A program made the translations under genes and the position numbers. 64,000 bases of DNA from Bradyrhizobium sp. WBOS07 (lineage in GTDB: Bacteria > Pseudomonadota > Alphaproteobacteria > Rhizobiales > Xanthobacteraceae). Shown piece by piece: positions 1 to 7,886 of this stretch (its first letter is position 1; each line of letters opens with the position of its first letter). The notes under the pieces are model-generated. The model was given only the letters and a program-made list of their open reading frames with translations. It was not told where the DNA came from and made no database searches. Where the stretch lies: positions 5,227,501 through 5,291,500 of the forward strand of contig NZ_CP029008.1 in NCBI RefSeq assembly GCF_024585165.1, in the 5' to 3' direction.

Positions 1-1
1 T

Positions 2-205
2 GTGCAGGCGCTGATTGCGCAGGCCCTGGACAAGGGACGGGCGGCTGGGTTTGCCAGGGCGACGATATCATTCCTGGTCGGCAACGAACCCGCCGAGCGC
101 GCCTACGCCAAGGCTGGCTTTGTCTTTGTGGAAGAGAAGCGCGATCCCGCGTTCGAGGCGATCATCGGCGCTCCCGGCTTTCGCATGTTCGCGCGAGCGA
201 TTTGA
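2..205 (+). CDS. GNAT-family N-acetyltransferase, C-terminal fragment (5' end outside window)
   Basis: The 67 visible residues look like the end of a GCN5-related acetyltransferase. A helix containing ALIAQALDKGRAAGFARATIS is followed by the typical NEPAERAYAKAGF segment (asparagine, then the alpha4 helix and the beta6/7 turn) that closes the acetyl-CoA site. The reading frame is open to the window edge, so the N-terminal acetyl-CoA-binding half lies upstream and the GTG at base 2 is not necessarily the true start. The substrate cannot be inferred. The gene converges on the iron transporter permease. Confidence 0.7.
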   Translation: MQALIAQALDKGRAAGFARATISFLVGNEPAERAYAKAGFVFVEEKRDPAFEAIIGAPGFRMFARAI

Positions 206-248
206 TTGTCCCTGATGGCTTGAATGCGCAGACGATGCGCCCGAGCCT

Positions 249-1964
249 TCAAGCGGGGCCGCTCGGCACCTCGGAGAACCGGGTCAGCCAGACCACCGGG
301 CCGATGCTGGCGGCGATGATCAGGAGGGCCGCGAGCGCGCCGTCCTCGAAATTGCCGCGGCTTGCGAACTGGTAGATCGACGTCGACAGCGTTTCGACGT
401 TGAGGGGCCGCAACAGCAGCGTTGCCGGCAGCTCCTTCAGGCAGTCGACGAACATGATGATGACGGCGCCAAGCATCGCGGGCCGGAGCAACGGCAGATA
501 GATCTGCCTCAACATGACCGCCTGGCCCGCGCCGACCGTGCGCGCGCTCTCGTCATAGTCGCGCGGAATGCTGTCGAACCCGGCCTTGATCATGCCGACC
601 GGCACGGCCAGAAAACGAATCGTGTAGGCGATGACGACAGCCGTCCCCGAGCCGACCAGGATCAGCCCGGGCAGCGAAAGTCCCGTCCAGGTCGCGACCG
701 CGCTCAGCGCGCTGTCGACCGCCAGCACGGGGGTCAGCAGGCCGAGGGCAATCACGAGACCCGGCAGCGCGTACCCGGCCTGCGCGGTGCTCATCGCCAG
801 ATATCTCAGGGGATCCGGCCGAAAGCGGTGCGCGATCGTCGTGGCGAGCGCAAGCATCAGCGCCATCAGCGTCGCGAGCGCTGCATAGGCAAACGAATGG
901 AAGGTGTGGCGCCACAGCAGCGGGTCGAAATTTGCAAGGAGTCCGCGACCGAGAGCCTGATGCGCCAGATAGAACAGCGGCACGACGAAGCCGATCAGCA
1001 CCGGCAGCGCGCAGACCGCGAACGCGATCCACGCCCTTGCGCCCGAAAGCGGGGTTCGCTGCCTCACATGCGGGCTTTCGGCCGAGAACTCGGCGTTGGC
1101 GTTGCGGCGGCCGTAACGCTCCATCGCGATCAGGCCGGCGACGATCGCAAGCATCAGGCATGCGAGTTGCGCCGCACCGGCAAGGCTGCCGCGGTTGAGC
1201 CAGGTGGTGAAGATCGAGACCGTCAGCGTGCGGATGCCGAGATACTCGCTGGCACCGATGTCGTTGAGCGTTTCCAGCGCGACCAGCGCCACGCCGACCG
1301 CGAGCGCGGGCCGCGCCATCGGCAGTGAAACGCGCCAGAAAACGGTCCATCGGCCGGCCCCCAGCGTCGTAGCCGCCTCGGCGAATTCGGCAGACTGAAC
1401 CTGAAACGTCGCGCGCGCCGACAGATAGACGTAAGGATACAGCACGAGCCCGATCACGAAGATGGCGCCCGGCAGCGAGCGCAGGTTGGGCAGATGGCCG
1501 AGGGCATCGCGTAGCGGCAGCCAGATCGCCAGGGTGCGATGCACCAGGCCGAGCGGTTCGAACAGGTCGGCATAGACGTAGGCCGCAAGATATGTCGGGA
1601 TCGCCAGCGGCAGCGGCATCAGCCACAGGAGCATGCCCCGGCCGGGAAAATCGTGGCGCGATATCACCCATGCAGTGCCGGCGCCGACCAGAAGTGTCAG
1701 CGCGCCGACCCCGACGAGCAGAAGGGCGGTGTCCAGGAGCGCGGCGGGCAGCACGTAGTTGATCAGGTCGTGCCACACATCGGTCGCCGGCTGCAAAGCC
1801 AGCGAAACGATCGAGATCACGGGGGCCGCGACCAGGATCGCGGTTGCGATCGCGATCGCGGTCGCGGCGCGCCCGGCGTGGGCGGCGCGGCCTCTCAAGC
1901 GAGGCCGTGCGCCCGAAGGTTCTGCCAGTTCGAGGGACGAGGACCGCCAGAGATCAGTTGTCAA
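249..1964 (-). CDS. Ferric iron ABC transporter, fused two-domain permease (FbpB/SfuB type)
   Basis: Inner-membrane permease of a Fe(III) importer. It is long (about 571 residues) and hydrophobic, with two consecutive binding-protein-dependent permease domains. Each carries an EAA-type loop for ATPase docking: EAATTLGAGR with LPMARPA in the first half, and ESARTVGAGQ with LPLLRPA in the second. This duplicated single-chain layout is characteristic of the FbpB/SfuB family. The open frame extends to 2117, but that part lies inside the binding-protein gene and reads as low-complexity Arg/Ser. I therefore place the start at the TTG at 1964, which overlaps the upstream stop by 11 bases with an AAGG-like site ahead of it. 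It is translationally coupled to the binding protein. No ATPase gene follows; a plus-strand GNAT gene does. Confidence 0.86.
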   Translation of the reverse strand: MTTDLWRSSSLELAEPSGARPRLRGRAAHAGRAATAIAIATAILVAAPVISIVSLALQPATDVWHDLINYVLPAALLDTALLLVGVGALTLLVGAGTAWVISRHDFPGRGMLLWLMPLPLAIPTYLAAYVYADLFEPLGLVHRTLAIWLPLRDALGHLPNLRSLPGAIFVIGLVLYPYVYLSARATFQVQSAEFAEAATTLGAGRWTVFWRVSLPMARPALAVGVALVALETLNDIGASEYLGIRTLTVSIFTTWLNRGSLAGAAQLACLMLAIVAGLIAMERYGRRNANAEFSAESPHVRQRTPLSGARAWIAFAVCALPVLIGFVVPLFYLAHQALGRGLLANFDPLLWRHTFHSFAYAALATLMALMLALATTIAHRFRPDPLRYLAMSTAQAGYALPGLVIALGLLTPVLAVDSALSAVATWTGLSLPGLILVGSGTAVVIAYTIRFLAVPVGMIKAGFDSIPRDYDESARTVGAGQAVMLRQIYLPLLRPAMLGAVIIMFVDCLKELPATLLLRPLNVETLSTSIYQFASRGNFEDGALAALLIIAASIGPVVWLTRFSEVPSGPA

Positions 1965-2979
1965 AGCCGACCTTGTCCACCAGCGAGGCCGCAGCCTTGC
2001 GGTTGGCGGCGATCTTTGCGATCGGCAACGGATCTGGGGCGAGCTTGCCGTAGCCCGCGATGGTGGAGTCGATGGGGACGCCGCTCCGAACCGGATATTC
2101 GTAGTTCTGGTCGGCATACATCTGCTGCGCCTGCTCGCTGACGAGCCACTCGATCAGCTTGATGCCGTTGGCCTTGTTGGGCGCGTGCTTGGCGAGCAGC
2201 ACGCCGGAGAGGTTGACGTGGGTGCCGCCGCCCTCGAAGGTCGGCAGGATGACGCGGGTCGCCTCCGCCCACGGCTTCTTCTCGGGATCGTTGTTCATCA
2301 TCAGCGCCCAGTAATAGGTGTTGCCGATGCCAATGTCGCACTTGCCGGCGGCCACGTCACGCGCGGCTTCGCGATCGCCGCCCGACGGCTTCTGCGCGAG
2401 ATTGGCCTTCACGCCGCGCAGCCATTCCTCGGCCTTGGCCTCGCCGTGCTTGGCCGTGTAGGCCGCGAACAGGGCGTTGTTGTAGATGTGCTGGCCCGAG
2501 CGAATGCAGATCTTGCCCTTCCACTTGGGATCGGCGAGCTCCTCATAGGTAATCTTGTCCTGCTTGACGCGATCCTTCGAGGCATAGATCACGCGCGCGC
2601 GCATGGAGATGCCGGCCCAGTATCCGTCCGGATCGCGATACTGCGCCGGCACGACCTTGTCGACCACCTCCGACTTGATCGGCTGGGTGACGCCGGCCTG
2701 CACGGCCTCGTCGATGCGGCCGATATCCACTGTCAGCAGCACGTCGGCCGGACTGTTGGCGCCTTCCGCCTTCATACGCTGCTCCAGACCTGAGCTTGCG
2801 GAGACGACATTGACCTTGATGCCCGTATCCTTGCTGAAGGCGTCGAACAGCGGCTGGATCAGCTTGGTCTCGCGATAGGTATAGACGTTGACCTCGCCAT
2901 TGGCGGCTGCTTTCGAGGCAAAGGATAGGGTCAGGCTCAACACCGCCGCGGAGGCGGCAAGGACGCGAAGATTGATCAT
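1954..2979 (-). CDS. Periplasmic Fe(III)-binding protein of ABC transporter (FutA/FbpA type)
   Basis: Captures ferric iron in the periplasm for the adjacent permease. Residues 1-26 form a Sec signal peptide ending in a KAAA-type site. The mature start, VNVYTYRE, is typical of the FutA/FbpA class. Family landmarks are the tyrosine pair at residues 222-223 (NTYYW), which fits iron coordination, and QNYEYPV near the C-terminus. The 341-residue length is normal. It is the first gene of a two-gene unit with the permease. Two TTAGA-N5-TC(T/C)AA palindromes at about 91-131 bp upstream suggest control by iron status through Irr/Fur-type regulators. Metal specificity is inferred from the family. Confidence 0.9.
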   Translation of the reverse strand: MINLRVLAASAAVLSLTLSFASKAAANGEVNVYTYRETKLIQPLFDAFSKDTGIKVNVVSASSGLEQRMKAEGANSPADVLLTVDIGRIDEAVQAGVTQPIKSEVVDKVVPAQYRDPDGYWAGISMRARVIYASKDRVKQDKITYEELADPKWKGKICIRSGQHIYNNALFAAYTAKHGEAKAEEWLRGVKANLAQKPSGGDREAARDVAAGKCDIGIGNTYYWALMMNNDPEKKPWAEATRVILPTFEGGGTHVNLSGVLLAKHAPNKANGIKLIEWLVSEQAQQMYADQNYEYPVRSGVPIDSTIAGYGKLAPDPLPIAKIAANRKAAASLVDKVGFDN

Positions 2980-3069
2980 AAGGGCTGCTCCAGGCGGGCG
3001 ATTGACGCCGGATTGAGTAGCGCAGGCGATGCGGCAAAGTCAGCGACGCGATGTCGCGAAGAGCGTGAC

Positions 3070-3110
3070 TTAGAGCGATTCCAATATTTCTTAATTTAGA
3101 TCGATTCTAA
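3070..3110. promoter_or_regulatory. Two tandem ICE/Irr-like palindromes upstream of the iron-binding-protein gene
   Basis: Bases 3096-3110 form a perfect inverted repeat, TTAGA-TCGAT-TCTAA. Bases 3070-3084 repeat it imperfectly as TTAGA-GCGAT-TCCAA. The centres are 26 bp apart, between the iron-binding-protein start (2979) and the end of nirV. The half-site resembles the rhizobial iron-control element read by Irr (TTAGAA/TTCTAA type, as I recall it). Binding is inferred, not shown. Confidence 0.5.
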
Positions 3111-3153
3111 TCAATGGAGACGTTGACGGGAAAACGTAGGTGCGCCGCGACGA

Positions 3154-4032
3154 TCATGATCTTGCCGCCCACACCTTGCTCCAGCGCGCCGACACGCTCG
3201 CCACCCACGACGTCTCCTCGCGCACCAGGCGGAAGCCGAGATTGGCGGGCGGCACGCCCTGGGCGCAGCCGCCGGCGCGGGCGTCGCGGATGAAATCGGT
3301 GACATAGGCGCGGTGCGCGCCCTCGGCGACGCGCACGCCGCAGTTCACGGTCGGGCGGCCGGCATTGCCTGAAGCGTCGAAGCGCGAGCGCACGAAGCAG
3401 GTCGACGTCCACTCCCAGACATTGCCGGCGAGATCTTCGATGCCGTGCTCGTTCGGGCCGAACTTGCCGAACGGATAGGCCTTGGTGTCGGAGAGGTCGC
3501 GTTCGGATTCGCGCTCATAGCGGCTGATCCAGCGCTTTGAAGGATCATTCGCATCGACCGCGAGACCGTCGTCCTTGAATCTGGAGCCGGCGGCAAAGGC
3601 CCATTCCTCATCGCTCGGCAGCCGGTAATGATGGCCGGTCTTGCGCGACAGCCAGCCCGCATAGGCCTCGGCGTCGTGCCAGCTCACCTGCACCGCAGGG
3701 CGATCGGGGGCGATCGCGACATCGCGATCGAGGGCGCGGCAGGCGCCGTCCTGGACGCAAAGCTGATAGTCGGACGACGAGACCTGGTTTCGCATGATGT
3801 GCAGCGGCCGGTCGACGCGCATCGTGCGCAGCGGCGCTTCCGCCTGCTGCCCGCCGCGCGTGAAATCGCCGGCCTCGCGATAGGACAGGCTGCCCGGTGC
3901 GACCCTGACGATGGCGGGCTCCGTCGCCGTGCCGCGGACCGTCATGGTCGAGACCAGCGGCGCCATCGCGATCGGACCTGCGAGCCCGGCGGCGCAGGCG
4001 AGTGCCAGTTTGAGCTTGAATGCGATCAGCAT
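3154..4032 (-). CDS. nirV: NirV: formylglycine-generating-enzyme-like (SUMF1) protein encoded with nirK
   Basis: Member of the SUMF1/formylglycine-generating-enzyme fold family that often follows nirK in denitrifiers. Its role in copper nitrite reduction is not established. Visible landmarks are an N-terminal signal or anchor segment (about residues 1-24), the SUMF1 core motif VSWHDAEAYAGWLSRKTG followed by YRLPSDEEWAFAA, then EDLAGNVWEWT, and a C-terminal GFRLVRE. These are classical family signatures. The gene lies 54 bp downstream of nirK in the same direction, and a strong hairpin sits in the gap. Expression is probably by read-through from the FixK-type nirK promoter. Confidence 0.85.
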   Translation of the reverse strand: MLIAFKLKLALACAAGLAGPIAMAPLVSTMTVRGTATEPAIVRVAPGSLSYREAGDFTRGGQQAEAPLRTMRVDRPLHIMRNQVSSSDYQLCVQDGACRALDRDVAIAPDRPAVQVSWHDAEAYAGWLSRKTGHHYRLPSDEEWAFAAGSRFKDDGLAVDANDPSKRWISRYERESERDLSDTKAYPFGKFGPNEHGIEDLAGNVWEWTSTCFVRSRFDASGNAGRPTVNCGVRVAEGAHRAYVTDFIRDARAGGCAQGVPPANLGFRLVREETSWVASVSARWSKVWAARS

Positions 4033-4054
4033 GGTCGTTCCTCGAAAGGAAGAA

Positions 4055-4076
4055 GGGGCCGGTGATGACCGGCCCC
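4055..4076 (-). terminator. GC-rich hairpin between nirK and nirV (attenuator or processing stem)
   Basis: A perfect 9-bp stem (GGGGCCGGT / ACCGGCCCC, 4-base loop) lies between the nirK stop and the nirV start. On the transcribed strand a TTCTTCCTTTC pyrimidine run follows. It could partly terminate nirK transcription or protect the nirK 3' end, giving less NirV than NirK. Confidence 0.5.
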
Positions 4077-4086
4077 CTTGTCGCGT

Positions 4087-5193
4087 CTAGTGGGTCTTGG
4101 GCGCCGGGATTTCGGCAGGTGCCTTCACCTGGGTCATCAGATCGTCGTTCCACTTGCCTTCGACCTTGAAGTGCGCGGTCGCGCCGAGATTGGCCGCCTC
4201 GATCAGATTGTGCGTGACATAGGCGTAAATGCCGGGCTGCTGGAATTTGTACAGCGCAGCTCCTGCCGAGCCGCCGCGGATGAACCAGGTCTCGAGCCCG
4301 ACCTCCGGTGCATTGCCGAACTTTCCGGTCTCCCAGACATAATCGCCATGCCCGCCGATCAGATGCGGACGGCTGTCGCGATTGGCCTGCGAATGCACGA
4401 TCAGCACGTTCTCCCCGACCTTGGCGGTGAGCGCGTTCTTGCCGGTGAGCGCGCCGGCCTTGCCGTTGAACACGACATGGGTCGGAATCAGCTTCCTCAT
4501 CACCTCTTCGGTTTCGGTGTAGGCCTCGCCCGGCGATTCGTAGGACTTGAAATTGCCCTTCTCGTCGCGCGGCACGTACATGTCCTGCTCGCCGATGTAG
4601 TAGACCTTGTCGTACTTCAGGGCGTGGCCCTTGCCGTCGTTCAGTCCCTCGCGCGGCAGCACCATCACGGCGCCGTTCATGCCGGAGACGACGTGCCAGG
4701 GGATCATCGGGCCTCCCGGTGCGCAATGATAGACGAACACGCCGGTCTTGGTCGCCTTCCAGCGCAGCACGACCTGCTCGCCGGGATTGATCAGCGTCAG
4801 CTCGCCGCCACCGAGCGCGCCGGTCGCGGAGTGGAAGTCGATGTTGTGCGGCATGGTGTTGGTCACGGGATTGACCAGCGTCAGCTCGACGTAGTCACCC
4901 TCGTGCACGACCATGAGCGGTCCCGGCATCGAGCCGTTGAACGTCATGGCCTGGAAGGTGGTGCCCTTGTCGTCGATGACGACCTTCTTCTCCTCGACGG
5001 TCATCGTGAATTCGACGATCTTGGGAGCCTGCGTCGTGGCCTGCTCGTGCGCGTGCACGAAGGGCGGAGCGACCAGCTCCACCTTCTGACGCGGCAGCTT
5101 GAGATCGCTGGCGGCGAAAGCCGGGGCCGCCAGCATCAAGGCAGTCGCGGCGGCGCTGATCAATGCGGCTCTGCGGGTGAACATCGGAAGCAT
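4087..5193 (-). CDS. nirK: Copper-containing nitrite reductase (NO-forming)
   Basis: Reduces nitrite to nitric oxide in the periplasm, the committing step of denitrification. The 368-residue protein has a signal peptide with an N-terminal arginine pair ([14 protein letters not shown]) cut near AFA. Copper ligands fit class I NirK. Type 1 copper: His116, Cys157, His167 and Met172 ([25 protein letters not shown]). Type 2 copper: His121, His156 and a later His in YVTHNLIEA. The catalytic Asp119 and a [12 protein letters not shown] histidine are also present. The electron donor would be a cytochrome c or cupredoxin, not encoded here. A FixK/FNR-type box lies 58 bp upstream. nirV follows. Confidence 0.97.
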   Translation of the reverse strand: MLPMFTRRAALISAAATALMLAAPAFAASDLKLPRQKVELVAPPFVHAHEQATTQAPKIVEFTMTVEEKKVVIDDKGTTFQAMTFNGSMPGPLMVVHEGDYVELTLVNPVTNTMPHNIDFHSATGALGGGELTLINPGEQVVLRWKATKTGVFVYHCAPGGPMIPWHVVSGMNGAVMVLPREGLNDGKGHALKYDKVYYIGEQDMYVPRDEKGNFKSYESPGEAYTETEEVMRKLIPTHVVFNGKAGALTGKNALTAKVGENVLIVHSQANRDSRPHLIGGHGDYVWETGKFGNAPEVGLETWFIRGGSAGAALYKFQQPGIYAYVTHNLIEAANLGATAHFKVEGKWNDDLMTQVKAPAEIPAPKTH

Positions 5194-5640
5194 CCTTCAT
5201 GTGAATAGATCTGATAACGAATGCAGTGTGCGCCGATCGCGGCAAGCGTATTTGCGCTGCAACAAGCTTTCGCCGTGATTCACCTCCGCAATGGTACTTA
5301 GGCGTCCTCGTGAAGTAGTATCGTCGATACCGCGTTGATCGATTCCGACGTCGTCATGGCGGACGTCGAGGCTCAGCGAACAGACGCCGGACAGCGGTGT
5401 CGATACTGTGACACGCGACTGATCGCCGCCGACGCGTCAGGCGTCGCAGTTATCGATGTCGTGCGGTGCGCAGAATTGCTGAGCGTGAGCACCGCGTCTG
5501 TGCTCAGCGGCGACTCGTTCGCATCTTCAAGTGGGATAATTATTCAACCGGTGACGTAGCCGTCACCTTTCGCAGGGGCGGCCGATACGACCCGCGACCG
5601 TCGCGCTGCGCGGTTCATGCGATCGATCGTCGGATCGCAA
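5194..5640. other. 447-bp gap between nirK and a small membrane protein gene
   Basis: It contains the nirK FixK-type box. Further along lie two clear hairpins: TGAGCAC-N7-GTGCTCA at 5486-5506, and GGTGACG-TAGC-CGTCACC at 5550-5567 followed by TTTC. A plus-strand open frame of 74 codons (5335-5559) ends just before the second hairpin, but I find no convincing ribosome site or family for it. A small RNA or short peptide is possible; nothing is assigned. Confidence 0.4.
5252..5265 (-). promoter_or_regulatory. FixK2/FNR-type box of the nirK promoter
   Basis: Read on the coding strand the site is TTGTTGCAGCGCAA, with TTG and CAA half-sites separated by eight bases. This fits the rhizobial FixK2 consensus TTG(A/C/T)-N6-(T/G)CAA. 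It lies 58 bp upstream of the nirK start codon, a normal distance for an activator site plus short leader. Low-oxygen and NOx induction of nirK is inferred from this. Confidence 0.75.
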
Positions 5641-5841
5641 CTAGATGAGCTGCACGGCAAGCCAGACAGTTGCCCAGACCGCCAACGACAGCACGGCGAA
5701 GACAGCGATGATGGCGGCCAGAGCGCGCGCGGTGCCGGCCGGAGCCGGTGCGACCGGGGTCGGCCGGAAGTCGTCGAAGCGCGGGATATGGCCGCGGACG
5801 TCGAGCAGGGAAAGGATCAGTTCGAGTGCGAGAAGCCTCAT
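5641..5841 (-). CDS. Small membrane protein divergent from hemN, 66 aa
   Basis: Short protein beginning MRLLALELIL, with a proline/alanine-rich stretch (PTPVAPAPAG) and a C-terminal membrane helix at about residues 38-64. The function is unknown. The ATG at 5841 is preceded by GGAG at good spacing. The same frame stays open for hundreds of codons across hemN on the opposite strand, but that upstream part is a shadow. A perfect FixK-type palindrome lies 63 bp upstream, shared with divergent hemN, so it is probably induced under micro-oxic conditions. From memory, Bradyrhizobium genomes carry a small gene in this position between nirK and hemN; identity with it is not verified. Confidence 0.65.
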   Translation of the reverse strand: MRLLALELILSLLDVRGHIPRFDDFRPTPVAPAPAGTARALAAIIAVFAVLSLAVWATVWLAVQLI

Positions 5842-5903
5842 GGCAAACGCTCCGGATGGCCGCGCGAATGTTCTCATCATTGCCGGGAACCGGTCGCCCG
5901 GCT

Positions 5904-5917
5904 TTGCGCGAGCGCAA
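5904..5917. promoter_or_regulatory. Perfect FixK2/FNR-type palindrome shared by hemN and the small membrane protein gene
   Basis: TTGCGCGAGCGCAA is a perfect inverted repeat (TTGCGC / GCGCAA with two central bases) and an ideal match to the FixK2 box. It is 90 bp from the hemN start and 63 bp from the opposite start at 5841, so a single dimer could serve both divergent promoters. Confidence 0.8.
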
Positions 5918-6006
5918 AGTCGCCTCGGCGCATCCGGGTTAATTGAAGTCATTCCGTGATTTGCCGTGATGTCTGCACACGGCCTAGATTTACGAATGGG
6001 TAAGAC

Positions 6007-7359
6007 ATGAGATCTGATCTTGCGGCAAGCTACGGCGAAGAGCGATTGCCGCGCTACACGAGCTACCCGACCGCACCCCATTTCTCGACGGCGATCGGCC
6101 CGGACACCTATGCCCGGTGGCTGGCGGAGCTGCCGGCGGGTGCCAGCGCGTCGCTCTATCTCCACGTGCCGTTCTGCCGCGAGATGTGCTGGTATTGCGG
6201 CTGCCACACCCAGATCGCCCGCCGGGACGAGCTCATCGCCGGCTATCAGCGGACCCTGCGCAACGAGATCGCGCAGATCGCCGAGACCATCGGCCGCCGC
6301 ATCAAGGTGGAGCACATCCATTTCGGCGGCGGCACGCCGACGATCATGGCGCCGGAGGCTTTCGTCGAGCTGATGGCGACGATGCGCCAGAAGTTCTTCG
6401 TGCTGCCCTCGGCCGAGATCGCGGTCGAGATCGATCCCCGCACCTTGACCGCCGATATGGTCGAGGCGATGCGGCTCTCCGGCGTCAACCGCGCGAGCCT
6501 CGGCGTGCAGAGCTTCGATCCCGTGGTGCAGCGGGCGATCAATCGCGTGCAGAGCTTCGAGCAGACGGCGTCCGTGGTCGACATGCTCAGGCGCGCCGGC
6601 ATCGCGGGAATCAATTTCGACCTGATCTACGGGTTGCCGCACCAGACCGTCGCATCGTGCCTGGATACGGTTCGGCGCAGCCTCGCCCTCGCGCCCGACC
6701 GCCTCTCCGTGTTCGGCTACGCCCATGTGCCCCAGTTCAAGAAGCACCAGCGCATGATCAACGAAGCCGTGCTGCCTGACGGCCTCGCGCGCCACGACCA
6801 GGCTTGCGCGATCGCCAATGCGCTGAAGGAGGCCGGTTACGTGCAGATCGGGCTCGATCATTTCGCCCGGCCCGGCGACGCCATGGCGGTGGCCTTCGAG
6901 GAAGGGACGCTGCGGCGCAATTTTCAGGGTTACACCACCGACAAGAGTGAAGTCCTGCTGGGTTTCGGCGCCAGCGCGATCGGCCATTTGCCGCAGGGTT
7001 ACGTCCAGAACGAGGTGCAGATCGGCGCCTATGCGCAGAGCATCGTCGCCGGCCGTCCCGCGACCGCGAAGGGCTATATGCTCACCGAAGACGACCGGCT
7101 GCGCGCCGACATCATCGAACGCATCATGTGCGAGTTCAGTGCCGATCTCGGCGACATCTGCGCGCGCCATGGCGCCGAGGCCGCGACGATGCTGCGCTCC
7201 GCGGCGCGTCTGAGCCCGCTGATCTCCGACGGCGTCGTGAGGCTGGAGGGCAATCGCCTCGCAGTCGCAAAAGACTCGCGCTTCCTGGTCCGCAGCGTCG
7301 CCGCCGCGTTCGACGCGCATCTCAACCCGGCAAAGCAGCTGCACAGCCGGGCCGTGTAA
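6007..7359 (+). CDS. hemN: Oxygen-independent coproporphyrinogen III dehydrogenase (radical SAM)
   Basis: Converts coproporphyrinogen III to protoporphyrinogen IX without oxygen, supplying heme for cytochromes under low oxygen. The radical-SAM cluster motif has cysteines at residues 57, 61, 64 and 66 (PFCREMCWYCGCHT), the C-x3-C-x2-C-x-C pattern of true HemN. Other family motifs are the N-terminal PRYTSYPTAPHF, the glycine-rich HFGGGTPT, and RASLGVQSFD. The 450-residue length is typical of the full-size enzyme rather than of HemW. It is single and divergent from the 66-aa membrane protein, with a perfect FixK-type box between them, which fits anaerobic induction together with nirK. Confidence 0.96.
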   Translation: MRSDLAASYGEERLPRYTSYPTAPHFSTAIGPDTYARWLAELPAGASASLYLHVPFCREMCWYCGCHTQIARRDELIAGYQRTLRNEIAQIAETIGRRIKVEHIHFGGGTPTIMAPEAFVELMATMRQKFFVLPSAEIAVEIDPRTLTADMVEAMRLSGVNRASLGVQSFDPVVQRAINRVQSFEQTASVVDMLRRAGIAGINFDLIYGLPHQTVASCLDTVRRSLALAPDRLSVFGYAHVPQFKKHQRMINEAVLPDGLARHDQACAIANALKEAGYVQIGLDHFARPGDAMAVAFEEGTLRRNFQGYTTDKSEVLLGFGASAIGHLPQGYVQNEVQIGAYAQSIVAGRPATAKGYMLTEDDRLRADIIERIMCEFSADLGDICARHGAEAATMLRSAARLSPLISDGVVRLEGNRLAVAKDSRFLVRSVAAAFDAHLNPAKQLHSRAV

Positions 7360-7362
7360 TTG

Positions 7363-7489
7363 GTCATTCCGGGGCGCGCGCAGCGCGAGCCCGGAAGCCA
7401 TTTCTGTACGTCATCCGCCGCCCGATCGATTCTCAGATGCGCAATTGCGCATCGAAGTTCGCGCCAAACGGCGCGCCCCGGCATGACGA
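7363..7489. repeat. Intergenic palindromic repeat, family B (copy 1)
   Basis: The arms read GTCATTCCGGGGCGCGCGC at the left and GCGCGCCCCGGCATGAC at the right, with imperfect internal complementarity, giving a long hairpin-forming element after hemN. A related element occurs at 40816-40920. Such elements are common in Bradyrhizobium intergenic DNA. Confidence 0.75.
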
Positions 7490-7510
7490 GCTGCGGGAAA
7501 CGGCAACTGC

Positions 7511-7524
7511 TTGCGCTTCCACAA
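7511..7524 (+). promoter_or_regulatory. Possible weak FixK/FNR-type site upstream of the DUF1858 gene
   Basis: TTGCGCTTCCACAA has a perfect left half-site and TTG-N8-CAA spacing but a degraded right half. It is 48 bp upstream of the ATG at 7573. The neighbouring anaerobic genes make a role plausible, but chance is also possible. Confidence 0.3.
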
Positions 7525-7572
7525 AGAAACTCCGCGCTCCTCCGTTATCGTCGTCTCTGAACGGAGTTGTCC

Positions 7573-7770
7573 ATGTCCTTTGGATCCGACGATCTGGTCG
7601 ATGACATCATGCGTACGGCGCCGCACACGATCCGCGTGTTTCTAGCCTTCAAATTGGCTTGTGTCGGTTGCCCGATCGCAACCTTCCACACGGTGGATGA
7701 TGCCTGCCGCGAGCATGGCATAGACCGCGAAAAATTCCTTGCCGCACTGGTCGATTGCGTGCCGGCGTGA
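7573..7770 (+). CDS. DUF1858-domain small protein (hybrid-cluster-associated type)
   Basis: A 65-residue protein with the DUF1858 pattern: DDLVDDIMRTAPHTIRVF, then CVGCPIATFHTVDDACREHGID. This small domain is found alone or fused to redox proteins in nitrogen-oxide and anaerobic metabolism; the CxxC pair (Cys-Val-Gly-Cys) suggests a redox or metal role. The ATG at 7573 is preceded by GGAG. Its position between hemN and nnrR places it in the denitrification neighbourhood. Molecular function is unknown. Confidence 0.8.
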   Translation: MSFGSDDLVDDIMRTAPHTIRVFLAFKLACVGCPIATFHTVDDACREHGIDREKFLAALVDCVPA

Positions 7771-7886
7771 AACGGTCTGGAATTCGCGCGGGCGCGCGCG
7801 GATTCTCGGGTGAGGGGCGGCTTTCGCCGTAAGCGGAGGCGCCTCACTCCTATCTCACTCTTGGCCGCAGACGCCTTGGTGCGCCG

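Noticed and set aside
1539..2793. Plus-strand open frames opposite the iron permease and binding protein
   Set aside because: Translations lack family features; the minus-strand genes are well supported by signal peptide, EAA loops and tyrosine ligands.
5335..5559. 74-codon plus-strand ORF between nirK and the small membrane protein
   Set aside because: No ribosome site or family. Kept only as a possible transcript in the findings, not as a gene.
5842..7401. Long minus-strand open frame running across hemN (the upstream part of a 586-codon frame)
   Set aside because: Antisense to the well-supported hemN. Its translation is His/Arg/Asp-rich without domain features. Only the last 66 codons, with their own ribosome site, look real.
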